DNA from: a virus
DNA length: 64,000 bases
Virus record (IMG/VR): IMGVR_UViG_3300042869_001157
Location: 1 to 64,000 of that record
Direction: 5' to 3' (one strand)
The translations under genes were made by a program, and so were the position numbers. Every line of letters starts with the position of its first letter. Positions within the stretch are counted from its first letter, which is position 1. The notes under the pieces were generated by a model. The model worked only from the letters and a program-made list of their open reading frames with translations. It searched no databases and was not told where the DNA came from. Positions 40,301 through 48,300 of this stretch are shown piece by piece.

Positions 40301-41905
40301 CTCAACGAGTTCAAGCAACGATTCCCAAGATGGTGGGATAGAGCAAGTAAGGAAGCAGACAAAAAAGGTTGGGACAAAGATTTGATGAAGGGAGGCAACG
40401 CTGGATGGCTTGACGAATTGCACAGATTCGTTACTAATCTTGCTGATGATCCGAACTATCCAGAGAAGAGTAGAGCCGACGCGGAGAAGCAGTTCAATGA
40501 CCTGCAGGCCCTTTATAACATGAGAATCAACCGAGGCTCACATGACCTTCTAGAACACTTGAATCCTACTTCGCGACGCTACCTATTTGACGATGCTCGA
40601 CGCGATGACAGTAAGAAAACTGGGATTTCTGCTAGCAGTAAAGAAATGAAAACACCTTCTACTGCACCACGCCCATTCGGTGATCCGATTGATGTCGGAA
40701 CACCAATTCGTGAACAGGTTGGACAGAATCAAAAGAAGCCAATGAAAGAACGTCTAGACGCATACTACAAGAGAATGTCAGACAAGATTCTTTATTCTGA
40801 TCCCGCACGTCAGGCTCGCCGCGAAATGCGTAAAGCACGACGTCAAGGCATTAACGCTGGAGGATTCACCGAAAGAGAAGCCAACCCAGTAGATGACGCA
40901 AAACGTAAGATTCGTCGCCGCAAGCGCCTCAAGCAAATGCGCAAAAATCGCACACGCGACGTCAGCACCATCTCTGACTCATCAACAAGTAACCGTATAG
41001 ATGGACGCCTTGCTCACACCGATGGCCAAGGTTCATTAGTATTCGGAGATAAGTTGGCTTCAACTCTTTCAACGATGATGCAAAATTATCGTACAGAAGC
41101 AAAACTGAAGCAGACCAAGGGCGGCGTTAATAAGAATAGAGCCCTTGCTGTTCTTTGGGATGGTGCCGGATATAACGGCACACCAAACATTGTTACACCC
41201 GATGAATTCAAAGCACTTCATGCAGCCGGCTGGGTCCCTGTAGTAAGAGGACATGGCAACGGTTCAAATGGAGTTCGTTATGCGAACGACTGGATTGACG
41301 ATCCCGTACGTTTCATCACAGGACAAGGCGGAGAAGCGCAAGGCGAAGGTGAATACTGGGCAAGGGCTACGCAAGGCGGTGGTGGCTGGTTCAGTTGGAT
41401 GGATGGTTCATTGCCTGCAGGCACTGTAGGTCTCCTCCCTCCATCAACACGTCGTGTTAATAAGGCAGAGTTGCGTAAAATTCAAGCAGAGCATGCTCCT
41501 TTGGCGAAAGCAATTAAGGCTTTTGACGCAGGACTGCCGACTGGAGAACGCGAAAAAATGAATGCTGAAGAGTATGTGGATCAATTGCGTGATCATTTAC
41601 GTGGCTCGCTTGGACCAATTTATGAATCAACAATGTCCACCAAGATGGGTCAGATGACATCAAAGATTTTGGAATCACTAAGTGGTTCTTCGGATTCCAA
41701 GAAACAAGAACTTCTTGATTCTTTAGAATTCCTTGAACTTATTAGTAAGAAGAGAACTTCTAACTCATATGCTCCGCTATTAGGCTACGATACAATTATG
41801 GCTGATAGCGGCGTAGAATTGATTCATAACCGCACGGCAATCACTATCGTTGGTGATACATTCAAGAGAGATGACGCAGTCAATTTGGCTAAGTCGAAAG
41901 CATAA
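34352..41905 (+). CDS. Giant polyprotein with pentapeptide, WGR, KTSC and ART-like modules
   Basis: A 2517-residue protein starting at a GTG that overlaps the upstream TGA; GGAG lies about 8 nt before it. The N-terminal 230 residues are unique. A DADTDG loop at residue 252 with RPIIP is in a module about three-quarters identical to that of the protease-headed protein. About 17 GMRSR-type motifs follow from residue 370. Modules between them: a bead copied almost exactly (36912 and 38301), a pentapeptide repeat domain (residues about 950-1164), a WGR-like domain (about 1606-1675, VSWGRADSRN), two KTSC-like domains (about 1718-1783 and 1820-1885) and, near the C-terminus (about 2257-2376), an ADP-ribosyltransferase-like segment with VPVVRGHG and GEGEYWARA. 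WGR domains often accompany PARP-type enzymes. Confidence 0.92.
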   Translation: MNRYALLKDSINDSIFGVIVDSNGLSKFYGVSAKGLEWSKWANGINVKSENNGLPIGVVVGGYSALRNTNPNYIQALVDTVSLRNPSINKKQGISDSLIKNSSSVVPGVRDAELRAFDIDKRNEAIAFKARAFRTDSKVSSLLTQVRAERLGFVSAEGVFSSRNPIHTPEVKQAEIIDSYGRSLQRAIGLSLIRKKSAKMLAVVRKDQALAQSFGIEFKAAGIGPKIGSRLGGGLRSAPAGMSFVDVTGVTDADTDGIVFEGKPGLERPIIPRFMVPKDLARKLSGIVDGDAEEIEKQRRAGNTSVQFDEGKLRNIVASVGGDASLLQAVTNDRGVPATTTSGRERVSAAARNVAGNIASRRREIASRRGMRSGQRADLGDATPLSPGELNKLSEQEIVDRLIEDRYAGLNLDEAAKKYGLKGGRVEARRLEAREMQRRNNQGMRSRTTPPGIVREDYFNFEEYDFNDQVVDAMGNWMGRPDQQEMRERSGGLEALWEDFKKSDEYRDMEADMLDDNLKFSGATSDNPVLVSTAGNDRGQAEIKYDGEMFTVDVSLWNNEQDELFDTPEAKKEFDNLSEAEEYASSLFSDGMRSRNLKMSGAPKEIQDSYSEDDIKKIENSLRTGGRQELRLSWDSENNGWMLDSFDADGEVFIEADAPLVRLTDAISDVIADRYDSEAYGGEPPYLSNMNELLPDEEDRDDSWIKEYPVSGMRSVTGISEMNTSGAPKEYADALEKWRGYFGETPTRRNRRTGKVTESERNHPALPSVYWNKENESWVLSFDGEPTELSIYSDDPREAAKAVSDILETTADRYRWENEDNFGDISDLADIGEMYSDGDGKDRTVKITAGMRSSSGNINSFDDYLNHPAFDRDFAEWRKDNPGKNKRDFIDDPDGAEEYFSLGMEEAGASLNPESYFGTSGMRSRSGGMRSRVGGGKWDGKRPEPQDIKAGADLSGADLSYQILRRIDLSDANLTGANLVGTKINGANLKGANLTDANLSRTELQASNLVGAKLTGTDFTSANLSNVNLTNADLSSANLYSTMLDGANLTNANLQGANLRGAKMQATNLNNANLIKANLTDANLTDAKLIAADLIYADLRKAKMIRADLRFANLAGANLTRANLGTANLKKANLEEANLTDANVTDANLTDAKLDNAVLTNVRMPRDWIISNLGTAGMRSRGYRNDDDSDYDNEDYGVDRGDWDDDLDPDERRRIMDGMRRRSGGMRSRYSDDSADGYAEADAPDLDREDYENYIDTPTFEEHLGEWLVDNPGKTREDFINDPDGAELAWDKFFENDDPKKYYGISDAEWAAAFRSRSGNINSFDDYLNHPAFDRDFAEWRKDNPGKNKRDFIDDPDGAEEYFSLGMEEAGASLNPESYFGTSGMRSRSGGMRSSTKPLVEAELLTGDDLTREQEEMLFEIVFNNGGISDARLNDGDYETGDLMEAAGINLYNIQVNDELAQRIEDAIVERDKNYNRYMGKSYNRDYARTIIERWQDSVNDDPDEMFDALSLYEGDLVAAMENHYDEYVYSQLDTFENSRDGGMRSRSGGMRSSTQLRGRDFKRDANIRANHLGKDAETWPRTARLQDVIYPERPYYGAQDVSRSDKIILSAPSENGGPEGKVYIAEFDDETGTLTVSWGRADSRNLQTKVYSGKTEEDFHKLLRDKEKRGYRLEGGHIPAKSSSYDKDVDWKADHEKQAKMGMRSSTGTEQRPYTNVPVTGSSALRQASYNAEKQELVVTYANGKTYTYKNFSNDDLDNSLSGPDYVLTGTAVNQIKKNHDFREGGTHTFDPQYQDVQGPGGEFSVEKLSRLGRGEKTQIPVSGSSAIEALTWDDENEDLIVTYAGGRTYTYKDVDSYWIEDLERETGTGRIINNIKKEGYRVVDGGEHGDMPSEGLTAERAEFGMRSRMAPSSGRIRAAEMEISARPQGMASRRSEGLKDPRFAVPGRDRVDPSDGQLWNRLSDEEKTTVANRAVNRERMLLNEFKQRFPRWWDRASKEADKKGWDKDLMKGGNAGWLDELHRFVTNLADDPNYPEKSRADAEKQFNDLQALYNMRINRGSHDLLEHLNPTSRRYLFDDARRDDSKKTGISASSKEMKTPSTAPRPFGDPIDVGTPIREQVGQNQKKPMKERLDAYYKRMSDKILYSDPARQARREMRKARRQGINAGGFTEREANPVDDAKRKIRRRKRLKQMRKNRTRDVSTISDSSTSNRIDGRLAHTDGQGSLVFGDKLASTLSTMMQNYRTEAKLKQTKGGVNKNRALAVLWDGAGYNGTPNIVTPDEFKALHAAGWVPVVRGHGNGSNGVRYANDWIDDPVRFITGQGGEAQGEGEYWARATQGGGGWFSWMDGSLPAGTVGLLPPSTRRVNKAELRKIQAEHAPLAKAIKAFDAGLPTGEREKMNAEEYVDQLRDHLRGSLGPIYESTMSTKMGQMTSKILESLSGSSDSKKQELLDSLEFLELISKKRTSNSYAPLLGYDTIMADSGVELIHNRTAITIVGDTFKRDDAVNLAKSKA
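36912..37141 (+). repeat. Bead duplication, copy 1
   Basis: This 230-bp unit is repeated at 38301-38530 in the same frame. The first 60 bp differ at a few positions and the remaining about 170 bp read as identical. It encodes SGNINSFDDYLNHPAF through the GMRSR-SGGMRS end, so the copied unit begins and ends at GMRSR motifs. A third, diverged version (PTFEEHLGEWLVDNPGKTRE) lies just before copy 2. Confidence 0.9.
37200..37842 (+). repeat. Pentapeptide repeat domain, about 40 units
   Basis: The frame of the 2517-aa protein becomes a run of A(D/N)Lxx units such as ADLSGADLS, ANLTDANLT and ADLRKAKMI for over 200 residues. Such runs form a right-handed quadrilateral beta-helix; some known members mimic DNA and bind gyrase. 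The DNA is also repetitive, with many gcaaacytw-type units. GMRSR motifs flank it on both sides. Confidence 0.92.
38301..38530 (+). repeat. Bead duplication, copy 2
   Basis: Second copy of the 230-bp unit at 36912-37141, displaced by 1389 bp. The near identity in synonymous positions shows a recent copy or gene conversion. Confidence 0.9.
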
Positions 41906-41918
41906 GGTGAAGGGCATC

Positions 41919-42275
41919 ATGGAAACTGGAACAAATGAACGCATGTTCATGCAGCAACACTCTCATTTATCGGAATTGATGGATTATCCGCCATTTACGA
42001 CAAGTATTGAAAAATCTCAAGCATTTGAAGATGCATTGTCCGCAGCATATGACGTTATCTCTAAAAAACTTAACAAATTAGATGACGATATGGGAATTGG
42101 TCGTGATGAAACTTTCAAGGACTCATATAAGGCTGTTGTTTCTAAATATATCGATGATATTGAAGAAGCAGAATTGTATCGTGTTCGCTATGGTGAGGAC
42201 ATTGAAGCAGCGCAAGCAGCAGCACTTGAGGCTGAAGGCAAGACAATAGACGATGATGGGGTACCATATCTCTAA
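41919..42275 (+). CDS. Small hypothetical protein
   Basis: A 118-residue acidic, helical protein starting METGTNERMFMQQHS. The ATG at 41919 is preceded by AAGGTGAAGGG; earlier in-frame ATGs lie inside the upstream gene. It contains FEDALSAAYDVISKKLNKLDDD and DIEEAELYRVRYGEDIEAA, which suggests a coiled or helical bundle. It sits between two giant genes. Function unknown. Confidence 0.75.
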   Translation: METGTNERMFMQQHSHLSELMDYPPFTTSIEKSQAFEDALSAAYDVISKKLNKLDDDMGIGRDETFKDSYKAVVSKYIDDIEEAELYRVRYGEDIEAAQAAALEAEGKTIDDDGVPYL

Positions 42276-42306
42276 TAGTTAATTAGAATGTGAAGGATTA
42301 CTCTAC

Positions 42307-45300
42307 ATGAAATCTACATCGTCCAGCACATATAAGAAGATGCGGGCGTTGCGGGAAGCCCAAAAATTAGGTTGTTCTGGCGCTCATCAAAATAGCGATG
42401 GCCGCTGGATGCCTTGTTCTTCGCATGACAAATTAACTCAAGTCGCCCCAGTGATTGCTTCTGCCAGTAGGGATGCCATATCTCAAAATCGTGGAAAAAG
42501 AACCCTAAAGGGCTCTAACAAGATTAAGAAACAATGGGAGAACCTCGGTCAAAGTGGCATCCTCAATTTAGGCAACGTCGCTGGCGGCGGGTTAGTGGCT
42601 GGTAGTCCTACAGGGAATTTTGGTGGAGATGCTGCTGGCATGAGCGCCAAAGCATTACCCAATATTTTTGGTCCACGCGATCAAGACGTTGATGTTTTCA
42701 CTGACATTGAATCTGCCAGACAGCGTTCGCGTCAATTAGGTTGCGTTGGTGTTAGTCGACGCATCTCCAAAACTGGAGCGACAGTCTGGATGCCCTGCAC
42801 AAACATGTCTGATTATTCGTCGCTTGCTGGAACAACCAGCCTGGGCAGACGTCATCAAAAAGAACGTTTAGAGCGAGTCATTAATGCCGCCATTGAAAAG
42901 AAACTAAAAAAGAACAATAAACGTAATAAGAAATCTCTTGCTGGTGATATCAATTTCAAAGCACTTGGCGGTGGCTTGGGTGGAAACCTGAACCGTCCTG
43001 CATTCTTTGATCCCAACGCATGGGACGGAGACAACGACGGTCGCGTACAAGACAACACGCCATTTGAACGCCCATCCATTCCTGGAGTCAACGGACTGCC
43101 CGTGAGTGGGATGAGAAGTGTCAGTAAACCGAGACTGAACATAGATGAAGCGCAACGGGAAAGCATAGAAAGCGGCGACACCGCATTTGATGAACTGGTA
43201 CTTTCTAAAAAAGCAAAAAAGTATGCCCGAAAATATTTGAAATTATTTGAATCAACTTTTGAACCAATTGATGAAAAATATCGCTATATGGACGATGACG
43301 AAATTATCGATCTAATCAGAAGTAGCATGCCCGCATCTGCCGAAGAACTAAAACAATTAGTCCGCACAAATCCATTCACAAAAAACAAAGCAAGAACTGC
43401 ATGGAGCCGACTCATGCAGGCAAATCCAGACTTTGAAGCAACAGCCAAAATGCGTGATGCTTTCATTAAGCAAATCAAAGATAACCCTGGTGTTTTGGAA
43501 ATGGTTCGTCGTTATGGCGTTCCACCAATTGTGGCCACAGAGTATGTTCCAGCATTGGCCTGGTATGGCAATAACACTGAAGGGTGGGGTGAAAGCGGTG
43601 GCGGCTGGGCCCATCTTGGTGTCATAGCAATGAACTATACGTGGGTTGAATTCGATCACGGGATGTCAATCGAAGATGCTGTACGCCACGAAATGGGTCA
43701 CGCGTGGGAAGCAATGGCTGCAGTTCAAAATGATAAAGCAAGAGCACATTACGCTTTACAATTTTCTGAACTTTATGAAGGACTTATTCAAATGTCCAGG
43801 AATAAGGAAAAAGCATCCTCCTATCACGACGCCAAATGGGGTAATGAATCAGAGCATGCCTCAGCAGCAAAAATATCTGAGTATGCAACGACAGCAAGAA
43901 TTGAATGGTTAGCAGAAACAATTGCTGCCCTAACTAGTTCCGACCCAAGTAAAAGAGCAAAAGTTGATGCTACTGCTAAAGAGAATATTAGCGAATCATT
44001 CGGCATTGCACCTTGGGAAGTTGAACAAATATTCACTCCCATAGATGGTTCTGGAGGTTTTGCTAGCAGAATTTCTTCTTTGCCAAACAAACGTGATTTA
44101 GATAACCCAAGTTTGAGTGATTTTCTTAAAAAAAGATATGAAATAGATGAAGATTCATTATCAGAATCTATGAAATGGGTTGAAAAAAATCCTGAGTATT
44201 TATCGGATATGTCGCTATCCGTCCAGTTATCTTCCTCCCCAGGGGTTCAGAGTCAATACAGGCGATCAGTCGTTGAAGGATTCAGGTCATATAACTCACA
44301 GGGACGCCAAGGTTCTGGTGGTAGAGAAATGGGCCAAAAAATACTCGGGCGTGTCAACCCAGAAGAATCCAATCAAGACGAACCAACATTATATTTCGTT
44401 GGTGGCACTACCGGTTCCGGAAAATCGACATTAGTAGCCAGAGGGGTAATGGACGGTGTGCCAAATCAAAGTTCTGCCGCGCATATTGATCCCGACGAAA
44501 TAAAAACAGGGTTAGTTGGCTGGAATGGCGGGCAGGGGGCCAGTGCAGTGCATCAAGCCTCACGGGTTGCCACCGACAAAATCATGGATGATGCCGCATT
44601 ACAGCGAATGCATATGGTTGTCCAGGGTACGGGCAAGCGTCGCGAACATCTAACCAATATGCGCAGACGAGGATATAAGACTTCAGGTCATTTTGTGTGG
44701 ATTCCTGATGATCTCGCAGATCAAAGAGTTGCGGAAAGGAAACGTAACGGCGGAGCGAATATACCGACATATTTTGGTTCGCAAATTGCGAGAGAACTTA
44801 GAAGTGGGCCTGATTCTGTTTCTCGTCAGATAACTGACGGTCTTTATGATGAATTTTTTCTTTACGATAACAGTGGAGATGTCCCAAAACTTGTAGCCAA
44901 ACGTTTAACGGATGGTTCGTTTGAAATATTGAATAATCAGGTGTTTAATTCTTTCTTTAGTCCAACTGGGGCAAAGTTTGTTCGTGATTATTGGGAGAGT
45001 AACTCTCCATCAAATAAAAAGAATTTAACCCGTACCGGAATGTCTAGCAGAAGAGGTCTTTCTTCGATGGGTGACAAAGTTGGGATGCGATCACGTCGTC
45101 TCGGCGAATGGGAAGATGTAACTGATTACGACAAATTTGGTGAATCAAGTATCGCTTTAAAAAATACTTATGGTGAAGATAGTCTGCGTGATCTCTCAGA
45201 AATTTTGGAAAGCGAACAATCATCTATTAAGAAAGCAATTGCGCATTGGGAAAAAACTGGTGAATGGCTTGGTGAAGATTTCAATGTTTCTATGCCAAGA

Positions 45301-48300
45301 ACACCAAATGCGAAATCTGGAATAACAAAAAATCATACTGCCGAAAGTCTGTTAAAAAATCAGACAAAAGAACAAATGAAAAATAACTTTGATTTGTATT
45401 TAAATAACATTGATGCTCAACTAAAGCATGTTCGTGGGCGACTAAAGAATATTGAAGAAATAAATAATGGCGCTGAACCATTGCACATCAATTTTGCTAC
45501 TTTGCGTGACATGCCGGATTTTGATGCTTTAGTAAAACGTGGGAAAGAAATTAATAACTTGAGATATGGAGACGAAAATCCACTTATTTCAGATGATTAT
45601 ATTTATTTAACACATACTGGTCATCCAGAACTTGAAAATGGCATTCTTGACCCCAACTTTAGCCTTGACGCTGGTGGTGGAGGCATCCCTGGTCGTGGAT
45701 CAATGGATACAAAACGTTTAAATAAAGTCGGCAGGGACATGATTGTCCGAAAGTACGAAACGGCAGAGAAAGACCTGACCGCATGGCAGGAAGTTGTTGA
45801 TCATTTTAGTAAAACTGGTGAATGGCGTGGAGCAAAATTGGCTAAATCACTTCAATTGGGAGCACAAAAACCCACTGGAAGAATTTTTAATGACTACAGT
45901 GCCGATGATTTAGACAATAAAATTTCTTCAGAGTACCTTCTTGATCAAGCATCCAACAGTATTGACTTCAACAAAGAAGTTCTTCAAAGATTAAGCAAGC
46001 AGTACGGTCCTGCTAAACGTAATGAAGAACATTTAAGTTACGAATTTGCTGGCAGTGGACCAAATTTTGGTTATAGCCGACGAGACACCCCCAGCAGTAA
46101 GACTTATCTTGTAAGAGTTCCTCGCGATGAGGCAACTACAGAGGCTGGACCGTCCACAATGGGGGAATTCCAAGTTTTCGGTCAACTCAAACCTGTTGCT
46201 TCATTTGAATTCCCAAGCAATATCAATGATTGGGACACCAACGCTGCCGCTACTGCTTATTTTGAAAAAATAGCGTTAAAAAATGAAGGAATTGCCACTT
46301 CTGGTATGCGTTCACGAAATCAACTTGGACAATCTATAGAAAAAGATGAGATTTTCGGAGGTTCAGTATTCTCTGGATTCACTCCACGAAATCCGCTTAC
46401 AACAAGGGACCTAAACAACAATAATTTGCGTATGGCAGAAATGATTTCGATACATGTCGACCCTCGTATTGATTTCAAAAACAGAAACATGGATTATGCA
46501 AACCTTACAAGAGCACATTTGGGTGGAATTGACTTAACAGAGTCATCGTTGTTTAGTTCCAACTTAAGTAATCTCAATGGTTCTGGAGTCATATTTGGCA
46601 AAACAAATTCCAAACCTGCTGATTTACGTTACTCAATATTGAGTGCAGCACAAATGCCAAATTCCCAATTTGAGGGAGTTGATTTATCTGGCGCACTAAT
46701 GATTTCAACAAATTTCAACAAAGCGAATTTAAAAAATACCAATTTTGAAAATGCCGTCTTATGGAATTCAGATTTTCGTGGTGCGGATTTGCGTGGATCG
46801 AATATTACCGTAGAGCAGTTAATGAATTCAAAATTTGATTCAACAACCAAATTGCCTGAAGGTATGTCGTTGCCAATTGCGGAGAATAATGGGACCAATA
46901 CGCAAAAACCATCAACTCACAAGATTCCTCTTGGTGTTATTGGCAACGATGATGCCGATTTGCTTCGTAAAAATCTTGTTGATGGTGTTTTGAAAATTGA
47001 TGGGCCGCTAGATGCCAAGAAACTTGAATTATTACGTAGAAATTTGAGTAAATCAGAAATTTCCAATACTGATTTACGACGATCAACCTTTAATGAAAGC
47101 ACTTTTTTTAATTCAACAATGGCAAATGTGGATTTAACTGGAAGTTCTTTGTTTAAATCAAACTTCAATAAGAGTACATTGAACAATATAAAATTTAATC
47201 ATGCAAATTTGGTTGGTGCTAATTTTAGAAATGCAATAATTGGTCGAAATGTCTCATTCAAGGGCGCAAATCTTACTGACGCAAATTTTGCTGATGCTAA
47301 AATACAAGGCAAGATAGACTTGTCTGGTGCCGATCTTACCGGAGCGATATTAGATGGTGTGGATTTGCGTGATGCCATAGTTGATAGTCAGACAAAACTT
47401 GATGGCGCTATTGGTCTTGACAGGAATAAAACACCTAAAATGGTTGTCCGTGGTTTGAGATCACGTAATTATTCTGATATGTCGACAGAAGATTTAATAA
47501 ATACTCCAGGCAATGTTCTTTTGTCTGATGCCAATGATGCATTGCTAGAAATTGGCAAGATGAGTAATGCCAAGCGTCCAGATGCAAACATTGATCCCCT
47601 AGTATCTAAAATACAAATTATTTATGGACATCTTAATGATGTTCCTGGAATCAATGAAGATTTCTCTATCAAGAATTCTGAGTTAGATAATCAAATATCT
47701 GCAGTAAATAACATTATTGATCAGTTTGGAACATTCAAATTCGGTGATGGACAACCCATAGATGTTAGAAAATTCATTGAAAATAAAGATAAATCAGGAT
47801 ATGTCAAGGCAATTAAGTCTTCTGGACAAAATGTTCCACTCAGTATTCCAATTAATGAGTGGAATAAAATAAATTCTCAATTAATTGCACGCGATATGTT
47901 GAATGATCGCAAAGAATTGTTATCTCCAACAACAAAGATAGTTAAAAGTAAACTGAATAGTTCTGTTGCTACAGAAGCGATGCTTTCTGACTATGGAATT
48001 ATGAGCAATATTAATAATCTTCCAGATTTTTCAATCGCTGAACCGATTCGTAAGAAGCGACCAACGCCTTCAATAGCCAGTGGTGAACTTGGGCCAAATG
48101 AAATGTTGATTTATAACTCCAATAACCGTCCAACAATTTCCAAAATACCTAAATCACAAAGAATTGAACAATCGATCAATCGTGTAAACGGTATGGCGAG
48201 CAGATCGAAGCCAACTTCTGAAACAGGGAGAGCAAATAGGTCAGAAGAAATCTATAAAACTGTTTCTGATGCACTCATTGCAGCCCTAGAGGAATCTGTT

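Noticed and set aside
9213-47466. CRISPR array or dispersed DNA repeats formed by ggcatgcgttcacg words
   Set aside because: Copies are irregularly spaced, always in the same reading frame and vary at synonymous sites, so they are peptide repeats.
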